Assembly (NCBI GenBank): GCA_017306865.1
Contig: JAFKHH010000011.1
Location: forward strand, 1,224,450 to 1,288,449
Length of the DNA stretch: 64,000 nt
Source of the DNA: Filimonas sp.
GTDB taxonomy: Bacteria; Bacteroidota; Bacteroidia; Chitinophagales; Chitinophagaceae
Reading direction: 5' to 3'
The notes beneath the pieces are model-generated. The model was not told where the DNA came from and searched no databases. It saw only the letters and a list, made by a program, of their open reading frames with translations. Positions 26,279 to 35,151 of this stretch are shown here, in pieces (within the stretch, counting starts at the first letter, position 1; every line of letters starts with the position of its first letter). A program made the translations under genes and the position numbers.

Positions 26279-27166
26279 CTATTTCTCCTTCAGTTTCCTC
26301 AAATACTTTTTCTCCAATTCTCCCAGCAACTTATCATACCCCGCACGGTCATTAAATGCTTCCGGGTTATAAGCACTACCTGCAGGATGTTTCTTTTGCA
26401 GATCGAACTGGCTTGCATGCGATGCTACCCACAAATCAAACTGTAAAGCCCGCATCGCTTTATATGTATAAGCATAATCCTTCGCTACAGTAGGGTACAA
26501 AGGCATGCCTGCAAGATTCGTTTCATCCAACACAGAAGGCATATTTGCAATCAGTACACGGTATGTACGCTTTTCATCTTTTACATCCAGCAGGAAACTA
26601 TTCGCGCCTGCCGTGTGGCCCGGGTGGTCCAATACCACGATGTTCATGCCGCCCAACTTCACTGTATCATGATCATGTAACAAGCGGTCAGCCTTTACAG
26701 GTAAAAAAGACGGGCCTTTACCACCCATTACATAATCCGAGTTACCACCATCTGCCAGTACATCGGCATCCTCCGCATTGATCATCATTTGCGCGCCTGT
26801 TAGCTTTTTTACAGCAGCCATAGCACCCACATGGTCGAAGTGCGCGTGTGTAGCAAGTAATATTTTGATGTCAGAAAATTTAAACCCAAGCTTTTCCACA
26901 TGCTTGCGGATCATCGGGGCAGAGCTACCTACGCCCGTATTGATCAGGATATGGCCTTGCGGCGTAGTGACCAGGTAGCAAGCCAGGTCATACGTGCCGA
27001 CATAATACAGGTTGCCGACAATACGGAACGGTTCATAATCCTTTGTCCAGTTTGGGTCGGAAAATCCTGTGTCGGTGAGCTTTTGAGCGTGTGAATTACT
27101 GGCAATAAGGAGGCAGGATGCAATGCACATGAGGATGGCGTTGCGCCATCTTTTTAAAATAGACAT
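26279..27166 (-). CDS. Subclass B3 metallo-beta-lactamase
   Basis: 295 residues with a signal peptide (to SNSHAQ, ~28). The alphabeta/betaalpha fold shows all B3 zinc ligands: H107, H109, D111 and H112 in THAHFDHVG, H184 in HPGHTAG and H250 in ASHASQ; Ser at the position of the B1/B2 cysteine (NMPSVLDE) marks subclass B3. The segment YYVGTYDLACYLVTTPQGHILINTG is characteristic of B3 enzymes. Family knowledge: periplasmic zinc hydrolases of penicillins, cephalosporins and carbapenems, common as resident genes in Chitinophagaceae. No mobile element flanks it, so it is probably intrinsic. A non-lactamase hydrolase is less likely but not excluded. Confidence 0.9.
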   Translation of the reverse strand: MSILKRWRNAILMCIASCLLIASNSHAQKLTDTGFSDPNWTKDYEPFRIVGNLYYVGTYDLACYLVTTPQGHILINTGVGSSAPMIRKHVEKLGFKFSDIKILLATHAHFDHVGAMAAVKKLTGAQMMINAEDADVLADGGNSDYVMGGKGPSFLPVKADRLLHDHDTVKLGGMNIVVLDHPGHTAGANSFLLDVKDEKRTYRVLIANMPSVLDETNLAGMPLYPTVAKDYAYTYKAMRALQFDLWVASHASQFDLQKKHPAGSAYNPEAFNDRAGYDKLLGELEKKYLRKLKEK

Positions 27167-27471
27167 AGAAGGTTTTTTGAGAAGCCGAATTTAGCGAAAA
27201 CAATGCCAAACGCGTGAATCGTGAACAGGCTTGCTTTCCACTCGCTCCGGGGCTTTACGATACGGTGTTTTTTATTCGCGACTTACGATTTTTAGCCCGG
27301 TAAGGAAATGTTTCAGGTTCTCCCTTGTTTGATTACCTTTGGATACGTGTATTTTTTTGAGAAAATGATATTCGGTCGAATTAATTGATTTTTCCGTTTA
27401 ACGACAACAGGTTGTACGATTTTTGTAAGAAGAAGTAAGCTCATTTATCAAATTAATAAACCTAATATAAT
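27167..27471. other. Divergent intergenic region
   Basis: 305 bp between the beta-lactamase and superoxide dismutase genes. It has a short TCGTGAA-type heptad remnant near 27214-27227 and otherwise AT-rich sequence. No good promoter match could be placed. Confidence 0.4.
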
Positions 27472-28227
27472 ATGGAAAAGACAAACACCCATAGCCGCCG
27501 TAATTTCCTGAAGCTATCTGCACAGGCAGGTATGGTAGCCGGTTTATCTTCAGTTGCATTAAAAGGTTTTGGTCATACAGCCGTATTCGACGAAGCACCG
27601 TCTGTAGAAAAAATTCCTTACACACAGCAGCCCTTACCATACGCATATAATGCGTTAGAGCCTGTGATAGATGCTATGACCATGGAAATACACTATAGCA
27701 AACATGCCACTACTTATGCAAAGAACCTGGCAGATGCAGTAGTTGCAGAAAAAGTAGATGCACAATCTACCCCATTGGAGAAATTATTGGCAAATGTTTC
27801 CCGCTATTCACCGAAAATGCGCAACAACGCAGGCGGTCATTATAACCACGAATTATTCTGGCAAAGCATGGCTGGCCCTAACTCTTCAGCACAGCCACAA
27901 GGCAAGCTAAAAGCTGCTATTGAAAAGGATTTTGGTTCGGTAGAGGCGTTCAAATCCCAATTTTCTGATGCAGGTAAGAATAGGTTTGGTAGTGGTTGGG
28001 CCTGGCTGGTATCTACACCGGGAGGAAAACTTGTAGTTAGTTCTACACCAAACCAGGATAATCCCCTGATGGATGTGGCAGAGGTAAAAGGTATTCCATT
28101 GCTGGGACTGGATGTGTGGGAGCATGCATATTATTTAAAATATCAAAACCGTCGCCCGGATTACATCGCAGCATGGTGGAACGTGGTTAACTGGAATGTA
28201 ATTCAGCGCCGTTTCGAGGGAGCTTAG
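27472..28227 (+). CDS. sod: Fe/Mn superoxide dismutase with twin-arginine signal
   Basis: 251 residues. An N-terminal SRRNFLKLSAQAG Tat signal is followed by a complete Fe/Mn SOD: ligands H74 (MEIHYSKH), H126 (HYNHELFW), D214 and H218 (LDVWEHAYY). NQDNPLM carries the outer-sphere Gln placed as in Mn or cambialistic enzymes, so manganese use is possible. It removes superoxide, here outside the cytoplasm by virtue of Tat export. Exported SODs are less common than cytoplasmic ones but are well known in Bacteroidota. A clear terminator follows. Confidence 0.94.
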   Translation: MEKTNTHSRRNFLKLSAQAGMVAGLSSVALKGFGHTAVFDEAPSVEKIPYTQQPLPYAYNALEPVIDAMTMEIHYSKHATTYAKNLADAVVAEKVDAQSTPLEKLLANVSRYSPKMRNNAGGHYNHELFWQSMAGPNSSAQPQGKLKAAIEKDFGSVEAFKSQFSDAGKNRFGSGWAWLVSTPGGKLVVSSTPNQDNPLMDVAEVKGIPLLGLDVWEHAYYLKYQNRRPDYIAAWWNVVNWNVIQRRFEGA

Positions 28228-28253
28228 TTTTTAAACTGATTATCTTTTATATC

Positions 28254-28290
28254 ATCGCCTCATGTGTTATCGCATGGGGCGATTTTGTTT
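28254..28290 (+). terminator. Rho-independent terminator of the SOD gene
   Basis: ATCGCCTCATG (28254-28264) pairs over 11 positions with CATGGGGCGAT (28273-28283), followed by TTTGTTTT. Confidence 0.85.
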
Positions 28291-28369
28291 TAAAAACAGT
28301 AGAGAAGATTGTTGCTGTTCGACATGTTAGCGAAGTGCATGTCGAACAGCGGGACAGCGAGATGTTTTA

Positions 28370-28397
28370 TTCACGATTCCCGTCTCACGATTCCCGC
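28370..28397 (-). repeat. Heptad repeat, TCGTGAA type (copy 8)
   Basis: TTCACGA, TTCCCGT, CTCACGA, TTCCCGC, the reverse complement pattern of the copy at 20830. A palindromic GACATG..CATGTC text (28321-28342) lies just before it. Confidence 0.65.
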
Positions 28398-28516
28398 TAC
28401 AGCCATTAATTACCTGGATTAACAACTATGTTTACCCTCGTTAACCCGTTATTAACCGGTTTGTTATGGTTGCAAAGCTTTCTTTGTTGCCATCAATCAT
28501 TTAATTAAGCTTGTCT

Positions 28517-29863
28517 ATGCGTCTTTTATTATTAGTCGCGCTTGTAATGAGCGTTCCCTGCTTCGCGCAAAATCCTTTTGTTACCAGTATTTATACAGCA
28601 GACCCCTCCGCCCATGTGTGGGCCGATGGCAGGTTATACGTTTATCCCTCGCACGATATTGATCCTGCGCGCGGTTGTGACCTGATGGACCGCTACCATG
28701 TATATTCTACAGACGATATGGTGAACTGGCGTGACGAAGGCGAAATATTAAATGCCTCACAGGTATCATGGGGAAGAAAAGAAGGCGGTTTTATGTGGGC
28801 GCCTGACTGTGCCTATAAGAATGGTACTTATTATTTCTATTATCCGCACCCTAGTGAAACGAAATGGAATAACTCGTGGAAAATAGGGGTGGCTACCAGC
28901 AAGAAGCCTGCGAGCGACTTTACACCCGGTGGCTATATAGAGGGATTGAAAGGTAATTCCATGATCGACCCATGTGTATTTATGGATACAGACGGAACTG
29001 CTTATCTATACTATGGTGGAGGTAGTAATGTGGAAGGCGGTAAGCTGAAAGATAATATGGTAGAAGTAGAAGCAAGTACTATGCAGAAAATGGAAGGGCT
29101 TGTGGACTTTCATGAAGCTGCCTGGGTATTTAAAAGGAACGGCATTTACTATTTTACCTATGCAGATAATAATCCTAAGCAAAATCAATTGCGTTATGCA
29201 ACCAGTAAAAGCCCGCTGGGCCCGTGGGAATATAAAGGTGTGTTTCTGGGTATTACAGGTTGTGACACCAATCACGGTTCTGTTGTAGAGTATAAAGGCA
29301 ATTGGTATATGTTCTACCATAATCAATCTATATCCAATACTGGTAAAGGAAACCTGCGCTCCATTTGTGTGGACCTGCTCAGCTTTAATGATGATGGTAC
29401 AATACAATTGGTGAAACAAACTAAAACAGGACCGCCACCGGTAAAAGGTAAACCCGGTAAATTGATTGACCCTGCGGGTAAAAAATATGAAGCTGCATCT
29501 GGCGCCGTAGGTGGTAGTGCATCTGTTGCAGAAAATGCAACCGCATCTGCAGGTAAGTATGTAACAGGGCTGAATTCGCAAGGCTCAACGCTTACGTTTA
29601 GTAAAGTAGATGGCGGTAAGAAAGGAGGCAGGGCAACTATTCACGTTTATTATGCAGCGCCTGTGTATGCGAAGTTAAAGTTACAGGTAAATGATACCGA
29701 TTATTCTTTCATCAATACCTTGTCATCCGGAGGAGCAATCGCTTTTACAGGCCATACAGCAATAACGGTGCGCTTAAAGCCCGGAAAGGATAATGTGATC
29801 CTGCTTGCGGGTGGCAATGGTGAAGTGAATGTAGATCATATCCAGGTTAGCCCGCTTGATTAA
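28517..29863 (+). CDS. Glycoside hydrolase family 43 with C-terminal carbohydrate-binding domain
   Basis: 448 residues from ATG 28517 (a TTG at 28511 is in frame but gives no advantage). Signal peptide MRLLLLVALVMSVPCFAQ; five-bladed propeller with the catalytic triad Asp29 (YTADPSAHVW), Asp151 (IDPCVF) and Glu200 (HEAAWVF). Residues ~320-448 form a CBM6-like beta-sandwich (GKKGGRATIHVYYA, LKPGKDNVIL). Family activities are alpha-L-arabinofuranosidase, beta-xylosidase and related; the subfamily is not certain. The gene stands alone, outside the beta-glucan PUL, so it may act on arabinoxylan or pectin side chains. Confidence 0.9.
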   Translation: MRLLLLVALVMSVPCFAQNPFVTSIYTADPSAHVWADGRLYVYPSHDIDPARGCDLMDRYHVYSTDDMVNWRDEGEILNASQVSWGRKEGGFMWAPDCAYKNGTYYFYYPHPSETKWNNSWKIGVATSKKPASDFTPGGYIEGLKGNSMIDPCVFMDTDGTAYLYYGGGSNVEGGKLKDNMVEVEASTMQKMEGLVDFHEAAWVFKRNGIYYFTYADNNPKQNQLRYATSKSPLGPWEYKGVFLGITGCDTNHGSVVEYKGNWYMFYHNQSISNTGKGNLRSICVDLLSFNDDGTIQLVKQTKTGPPPVKGKPGKLIDPAGKKYEAASGAVGGSASVAENATASAGKYVTGLNSQGSTLTFSKVDGGKKGGRATIHVYYAAPVYAKLKLQVNDTDYSFINTLSSGGAIAFTGHTAITVRLKPGKDNVILLAGGNGEVNVDHIQVSPLD

Positions 29864-29877
29864 GTACTATACAATAT

Positions 29878-29901
29878 AAAAGCCGCTCCATAGGAGCGGC
29901 T
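29878..29901 (-). terminator. Terminator of the outer-membrane protein gene
   Basis: Perfect 9-bp stem AGCCGCTCC / GGAGCGGCT with loop ATA (29881-29901). A T-run follows only in the minus direction, so it serves the 29927-30703 gene. Confidence 0.75.
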
Positions 29902-29926
29902 GGCTATGGGAGATGATTGCCGGTGA

Positions 29927-30703
29927 TCAGAATTGTGTATTAAATCCAAAAAAAGTCTGGTATTGAGGCTGCCCCACACCATCTGCCAGCACGGTAAACT
30001 GGGGTTCTGCAAACACGTTGAACACAACATTGCCTGCTTTTATTACTTTGCCTAAGCCCAACCCGATAGGTACATTGTAGTCGCCATTCTTCAGGTTGAA
30101 AGACCAAATGCCCGTGCTTCGCGCATATACGCCTGCACCTAGTTGCCAGATAAAAAATACTTGCGGCGTCAGCAGGCTTACGTCAGCCTTGTCTGCATCA
30201 CCTGCAAATGAAGTTTGCCACTGCAACAAGCTGCCCCATTGTACTACGCGGCTACTGGCAAGGAATGCAAGCGCTGAAATACCAGCCTGCCATTTACCTG
30301 CACCAAGATTTTGCGTACCTGTAGGTGCGGTAAGGTTCGGGCCAATACCAAATTTGTTTCCCTTTTTTGTCGGGATGGTGTAAATGGCAAACAGGTTAAA
30401 GTCGCCTAAGCCTGAAACAGGGCCGGTTGCTGGCGAGGATGATGTTACAAATGGCATGCTTGCACGTAACAATACAGGCCCGATCGGTTGTGAGTAACGC
30501 GCGATCAATTGATTTACCTGCGCATCCGTTCCGTATAGTTTAGATACATTATAATCTTGCAGATTAAAAGATTTTGTATTGGCCATTGGGTCATTAGCTT
30601 TCTTTAATTCCTCTTCAGACAGAGCGGGCGTAGACTTTTGGGCTATCAGATTACTTGCAGACAGCAAAAAGGAAAGTAATATAAATGAACAGTTAAGCCT
30701 CAT
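29927..30703 (-). CDS. Outer-membrane beta-barrel protein (MetA-pathway/transporter-like)
   Basis: 258 residues with signal peptide (to SNLIAQ). The sequence alternates hydrophobic and polar residues in strands (PVLLRASMPF, GLGDFNLFAIYTIP, GIGPNLTAPTGT, GAGVYARSTGIW) and ends with aromatic Phe (FGFNTQF), as in small outer-membrane barrels of the putative 'phenol-degradation MetA-pathway' family. Function in this family is unproven. Divergent from the ThuA-like gene. Confidence 0.8.
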   Translation of the reverse strand: MRLNCSFILLSFLLSASNLIAQKSTPALSEEELKKANDPMANTKSFNLQDYNVSKLYGTDAQVNQLIARYSQPIGPVLLRASMPFVTSSSPATGPVSGLGDFNLFAIYTIPTKKGNKFGIGPNLTAPTGTQNLGAGKWQAGISALAFLASSRVVQWGSLLQWQTSFAGDADKADVSLLTPQVFFIWQLGAGVYARSTGIWSFNLKNGDYNVPIGLGLGKVIKAGNVVFNVFAEPQFTVLADGVGQPQYQTFFGFNTQF

Positions 30704-30847
30704 TTCATTTTACAAATAAGACACTTCTTATGGTGCAGCACCGCCACTCTGTAGCAATTTTTTTTCTGTTGTGTGAATTGCAGTGCATTATGAAAGCAAA
30801 AAACAAATGAAAACGATTGACTTGTTCCCGCTGGCATACGGTAAGTA

Positions 30848-30855
30848 TAAGTTTG
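30848..30855 (+). promoter_or_regulatory. -7 promoter element before the ThuA-like gene
   Basis: TAAGTTTG fits TAnnTTTG, 15 bases before the ATG at 30870; a TTG at 30822-30824 is 23 bases upstream, slightly wide. It supports the 30870 start. Confidence 0.45.
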
Positions 30856-30869
30856 ATAACTTAGGATCT

Positions 30870-31634
30870 ATGTTTACTCGCAATAGTTTGTCCTGTACGT
30901 GTTGTCTCGTGTTGATTTTATGTTTCCTGTCGTTCGCGGGAAAAGCGCAAGTAAAATCAAATCGCATCCTGGTCTTCTCTAAAACGGAGGGCGGTTATCG
31001 TCATGCTTCTATTGCTGCAGGCAAGATGATGTTTCTTCGTTTTGGTGAAAAATACAAATTGCAGATAGATACGACGGAAGATGCGTCTCACTTTAATGAT
31101 AAAGAGCTGAAACAATATAGTGCCATTGTTTTTTTAAGTACTCGTGGCAATGTGTTTGATAGTGCGCAACAGGAGGCCTTTGTGCGATACATACATAGTG
31201 GTGGCGGTATAGTAGGCATACATGCTGCAACAACTACTGAATATGATTGGCCGTGGTTTAACAAACTGATAGGTGCATACTTCGATGGGCATCCTGTGCC
31301 ACAGATGGCCCATTATACAGTGATCGATAAGAATTTTCCCGCGACGAAAAATTTGCCCGACACGTTTAGTATGAAAGATGAGATTTACAATTTTAAATCG
31401 GTGCAAGACTCCTTACGCTATCTAATTACGGTAGATGAGCGTAGTTATACAGGTGGGAAGATGGGGACATTTCATCCTATAGCATGGTATAACCTATTTG
31501 AGCATGGCCGTGTATTCTATACCGCGTTAGGTCATTTTGATGCAGCATACGAAGACCCTTTGTTTACGGAAATGATCTTGCAGGGTTTGTATTGGGCGAT
31601 GGGTAAGCAGGGGAATTATTTTATAAAAAAATGA
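30870..31634 (+). CDS. ThuA-like secreted protein
   Basis: 254 residues from ATG 30870, which places a standard signal peptide (MFTRNSLSC... SFAGKAQ) at the N-terminus; in-frame GTG 30783 and ATG 30807 are possible but precede a good promoter box. The domain is the class-I glutamine-amidotransferase-like ThuA fold: ILVFSKTEGGYRHASI, FLSTRGNVFDSAQQEAFVRYI, GGGIVGIHAATTTEYDW, HPIAWYN..GRVFYTALGH. Family knowledge: ThuA proteins are tied to sugar (trehalose and related) catabolism, often with DUF1080 partners, but none is adjacent here. Catalytic activity unproven. Confidence 0.9.
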   Translation: MFTRNSLSCTCCLVLILCFLSFAGKAQVKSNRILVFSKTEGGYRHASIAAGKMMFLRFGEKYKLQIDTTEDASHFNDKELKQYSAIVFLSTRGNVFDSAQQEAFVRYIHSGGGIVGIHAATTTEYDWPWFNKLIGAYFDGHPVPQMAHYTVIDKNFPATKNLPDTFSMKDEIYNFKSVQDSLRYLITVDERSYTGGKMGTFHPIAWYNLFEHGRVFYTALGHFDAAYEDPLFTEMILQGLYWAMGKQGNYFIKK

Positions 31635-31650
31635 ACAGAATTCGCTCATA

Positions 31651-31680
31651 AAAAAAGCCCGCAGTGTTGCGGGCATTTTT
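31651..31680. terminator. Bidirectional terminator
   Basis: GCCCGCA (31657-31663), loop GTGT, TGCGGGC (31668-31674), with A-run before and T-run after. It lies between the ThuA-like gene and the convergent 31704 gene and can serve both. Confidence 0.85.
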
Positions 31681-31703
31681 ATGAAAGGGGGAATGTACAA
31701 TAC

Positions 31704-32084
31704 CTATGATTTATAATAGCTCTTTTTAGCGTCCAGTATCGCGTTGTCACGGTCAGATTTCAGTGTTCTGATCGTTTGTCTTCTTTCCTGCCTTGTCAGG
31801 CTATCATCCATTTTTGCAGATTTTATTTTATCGGAATAATCATTTTTAATTCCCTCTATTTGCAGGTCCAGCTTACTTGGTTGGACTGGTACGGATGCGT
31901 ACGGATAAAATGGGTAACCGTAGTAGAAACCAAACGGACTATAAAAAGGGCTGTACAAACCACCACCTACAATTACTGTAGTCCTGCCTCCCCCGTGAAA
32001 TCCTCCTCCTATATGTGCTGCGGGTCTCGCTGAAACCCCGGTAATGAACATGATACCTAGCAGCACGGCTATCATCTTTTTCAT
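31704..32084 (-). CDS. Small secreted Gly/Tyr-rich protein
   Basis: 126 residues from ATG 32084 (signal MKKMIAVLLGIMFITGVSA; the ATG at 32126 would add 14 residues ahead of it). The middle (~25-60) is rich in Gly, Phe, Tyr and Pro (HIGGGFHGGG, SPFGFYYGYPFYPY), the C-terminal half is a charged helix (LTRQERRQTIRTLKSDRDNAILDAKKSYY). This arrangement is known from small envelope proteins of Bacteroidota of unknown function. Confidence 0.8.
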   Translation of the reverse strand: MKKMIAVLLGIMFITGVSARPAAHIGGGFHGGGRTTVIVGGGLYSPFYSPFGFYYGYPFYPYASVPVQPSKLDLQIEGIKNDYSDKIKSAKMDDSLTRQERRQTIRTLKSDRDNAILDAKKSYYKS

Positions 32085-32466
32085 ATACTGTGCTTTTGTA
32101 TATATAAGACTACTGTTGAATGTCAAAATTTAATGGAAATAAGCACATTAGCATAACTGTAACAGCGCTTACGGCAATGCGGTGTTTTGATAGGTGAATG
32201 GGAGTTATTTGACGACGAATGAGCAGGATATTGTGTTCCTGCCTTTGTGTGAACCAGGTACTAAACAGCAAAACCTGCTTTATGCTTGTAAGACAGGTTT
32301 TACTACTCATGATCTTGTTAACTACAGATCATACATAACGTTAAATCCGAACGTATTTAGTAGCTGCATTTTCGTTCCATTATAATATTAAATGATGTTT
32401 AAGCTTAGCTCTTTATTTTAAGTGAGATTCAATAGGCGTGCATTATGGTGAAGAATAACTTTGTGC

Positions 32467-32529
32467 TTTAGGGTTTTAGGTTTAGGGTTGAGCGCCCTGC
32501 TGTTTTCACGGCAGGGCGCCATTTTTTTA
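32467..32529 (+). terminator. Telomere-like heptads followed by a terminator
   Basis: TTTAGGG, TTTTAGG, TTTAGGG (32467-32487) are followed by GCGCCCTGC (32492-32500) pairing with GCAGGGCGC (32511-32519) and then ATTTTTTT. The terminator is strong, but no confident plus-strand gene lies upstream of it (32127-32466). Confidence 0.65.
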
Positions 32530-32539
32530 TACAATTCCT

Positions 32540-33032
32540 AGTCTCCCGACCAGGAATGTTGGGCTATCGGCTCCGTCGAATTATTGGTCGACAGAATTGA
32601 CTTGCTATTACATCCTGATCGTGTACCTACTGTGTGCCCACAATCTTCGTAAATAAAATAGAGTCGGAGGTTCGTTAGAACGAGAGCTTCGCCCTGGTTC
32701 GTATCCTCACGAACCAGCTGCCAACCGGCGCGTGAAGACACACGCAGAGCTTTTGCCATTTAATTCAACAGTGCTTCAGAGGAGCGACAGTATAGGTCGC
32801 ATACCTACGGCATGCTGAGGCCTGTGTATTTGGGCCGCTACCAATATCTGATCCTTACAGGATCATAGCCCGATTCTATAAAATCGCTGTATTTCAGACG
32901 CAGATCCCGTAGGGATCAAACATCGGTAGCATATATTTATCAAGTTCTTTTGCATGCCGTAGGTATGCAACCTGGTGATAAAAGATGTGGGTCGACAAAG
33001 TCGACTTGCCATTACGTCCTGGTAGGGAGACT
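32540..33032. repeat. Mosaic of short palindromes, MITE-like block
   Basis: About 490 bp without a convincing gene. The ends are inverted copies (AGTCTCCCGACCAGGA near 32540; its complement CCTGGTAGGGAGACT at about 33018-33032). Inside are a direct repeat of ~32 bases starting GGTCGACA (32588 and 32992), inverted copies of GCATGCCGTAGGTATG (near 32801 and 32953) and separate hairpins GATCC..GGATC, CGATT..AATCG, GATCCC..GGGATC, GTCGAC..GTCGAC. A 73-codon frame on the minus strand (32538-32759) is rejected as chance. Confidence 0.7.
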
Positions 33033-33148
33033 AAGATGAGCATTATTTTTGTATTGCTCTTGCTGCATAAAGTATTTGAGCAATACAATACTTGCCTATA
33101 TTCGCAACTACTTTTATTGCCCTTTAGTAAACCCTTAAACAATACAAA

Positions 33149-33937
33149 ATGAGCATCCGTTCAAAACTCTCTATCGTATTATTTGCATTGTTTCTCTTTG
33201 CTTGTAATCCGTCCAACCGGGAACATGGCTTGTCTAAAGACTCATTACTGCATCTTGATTCTTCAAAAAAAACATCACTGAATGACGAAAGTAATTGGAA
33301 GGTCAACTTTGTGTATCATATGGTTTTTGATTCGTCAAAGGATGTAAGGAAAAACCTGGCAGAGGGGTGGCTTGATACCTTTTCAATAGATAATCAACAC
33401 TTTCGTTTACGATTAGATACAGGAGCTATAAAAAATTATTATGCTGTTGAACAACAGAAAGGCAGCGGATGGGTAAAGCTATTTAGTCCATCAATCGGTG
33501 AAGATGAATATGCAAGAATGGATGTAGATAAAGACGGTTATATGGATTTTGTCAGATTTTATCATTCATTAGATTATATTTATTTCTATGATCCTATTAA
33601 GAAAACCATAACTAATGACTGTTATACGATGCCTGAGACTACAGAGAATATTAATAAAACTATTTTCTTCAATTATTATGAGGCAATGTATAGCAATGCT
33701 TATGAGTCTTCTCTTCTATATACGTATAAAAATCAAAAACCGTTTTTCTATTATAAACTATTGTTTATAGACGATGATAATAGTAATTACAAGAAAATGA
33801 ATTTATATAAGTTGAAAAATGGTGTATATGATGATACGGTGTTTGTAAAAACGATTGCTTCAGGTGATAATATTAAATTTGATTATGAATCTTATTGGAA
33901 AGCGCATTATAAAGAATTAATGGTTGCTGGTGAATAG
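33149..33937 (+). CDS. Hypothetical lipoprotein
   Basis: 262 residues, lipobox LFAC at residue ~19. Mature sequence is rich in Lys, Asn, Tyr and aromatic residues; a DVDKDGYMDFVRFYHS segment (~130) resembles an EF-hand-like or FG-GAP calcium loop. I do not recognise a family. Base composition is clearly more AT-rich than the PUL genes, hinting at a different origin. It stands between two palindromic intergenic regions and has no obvious partner. Confidence 0.8.
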   Translation: MSIRSKLSIVLFALFLFACNPSNREHGLSKDSLLHLDSSKKTSLNDESNWKVNFVYHMVFDSSKDVRKNLAEGWLDTFSIDNQHFRLRLDTGAIKNYYAVEQQKGSGWVKLFSPSIGEDEYARMDVDKDGYMDFVRFYHSLDYIYFYDPIKKTITNDCYTMPETTENINKTIFFNYYEAMYSNAYESSLLYTYKNQKPFFYYKLLFIDDDNSNYKKMNLYKLKNGVYDDTVFVKTIASGDNIKFDYESYWKAHYKELMVAGE

Positions 33938-34134
33938 TTGTTGGAAACAGAGGCATATAAAATATTCCTGGTCTCCGACTAGGAGGAGTGTTATCACATC
34001 TCGTAATGGATACACCGGATGCACTTTGTGATTAAATTGCTGCGTAATGATCAGAACGCTGAAGGGTGCGACGCAACGAAGTTAAATAGTTGTTTTGCTG
34101 CCCGGCCCTCGCTGATTTCAATTATATATGCAGT

Positions 34135-35151
34135 ATGGCTAAAAAAATTATTTATCTCATTCTTGGCTTGTTGGGAGTATTGACACTTTTGTATGTACTA
34201 CAGCCTATGAAACGAGGCCGGGGAAGTGATGTGTCTGTTAGTTACACATGGGACACCACGTGGCCAAAACTACCATCCTTGCTTAAGTTGGGAAACCCGT
34301 CAGGCATTGGTATAGATACCGGTGGTAATGTTATTGTCTTTCATCGCGCAGGCCGGGACTGGCCTTTGTTGGGTGCGATGCCGAAAACGCTTATTGCAGA
34401 TAAAACAATATTGGTTATAAATAAGGACAATGGTACGCTGGTAAAGAGCTGGGGCGACAACCTGTTTGTAATGCCGCATGGCCTTACTGTGGATAGCGAT
34501 AATAATATATGGGTGACTGATGTAGGCTTACACCAGGTTTTTAAATTCAGTTATGATGGTAAGTTGCTGTTGAGGCTAGGAGAGGCAGGCGTTGCCGGAA
34601 AAGATCAGGCGCATTTTAATAAACCAACCGACATAGCTGCTGCAAAGGATGGTTCATTTTATGTGAGCGATGGCTATGGTAATAGCCGCGTAGTAAAGTT
34701 TACTGCTGAAGGAAAATATTTGTTCGAATGGGGAACGAAAGGAAATGGTGAAGGTCAGTTTAATATACCGCATAGCATTTGCATAGACAGTGTAGGAAAT
34801 GTATATGTGGCGGATAGAGAGAACGATCGCGTGCAGGTGTTTGACGCGAATGGTAGGTTTATAAAACAATTGACAGGAGGCTTGTTTGGAGAGATCTGTG
34901 GTGTGACATTTAATGTGAACAAAACAAAATTATTTGCAGTAGATGATGTCAGTTTTTTTAGACTGCGGCATCGTGGATCAGATGTTTTGATCTTGGATAG
35001 TACAGGAATGGTGAAAGCCAGGTTTGGCCGAAGTGGGAATTATACCGGTCCAGTATGTTGGTATCATGACCTTACAGTAGATAAAGATGAAAATATTTTT
35101 GTGACAGATATTTTGAATAACACCATCCAGAAATTTAAAAGACGCAGATAG
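34135..35151 (+). CDS. NHL-repeat propeller protein, peptidylglycine alpha-amidating lyase (PAL)-like
   Basis: 338 residues from ATG 34135; a TTG at 34090 would add 15 residues ahead of the hydrophobic N-terminal anchor (KKIIYLILGLLGVLTLLYVL). The rest is a six-bladed NHL propeller with repeats such as GNPSGIGIDTGGNVIVFHR, MPHGLTVDSDNNIWVTDVG, FNKPTDIAAAKDGSFYVSDG, NIPHSICIDSVGNVYVADREN and CWYHDLTVDKDENIFVTDI. Conserved HGL, HSI and YHDL histidines match zinc ligands of the PAL lyase domain. Function in bacteria is unclear. Confidence 0.87.
   Translation: MAKKIIYLILGLLGVLTLLYVLQPMKRGRGSDVSVSYTWDTTWPKLPSLLKLGNPSGIGIDTGGNVIVFHRAGRDWPLLGAMPKTLIADKTILVINKDNGTLVKSWGDNLFVMPHGLTVDSDNNIWVTDVGLHQVFKFSYDGKLLLRLGEAGVAGKDQAHFNKPTDIAAAKDGSFYVSDGYGNSRVVKFTAEGKYLFEWGTKGNGEGQFNIPHSICIDSVGNVYVADRENDRVQVFDANGRFIKQLTGGLFGEICGVTFNVNKTKLFAVDDVSFFRLRHRGSDVLILDSTGMVKARFGRSGNYTGPVCWYHDLTVDKDENIFVTDILNNTIQKFKRRR

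Noticed and set aside
32538..32759. 73-codon frame on the minus strand with Met start
   Set aside because: It lies entirely within the palindrome mosaic and spans an inverted end; the frame follows from repeat sequence, with no family or signal.
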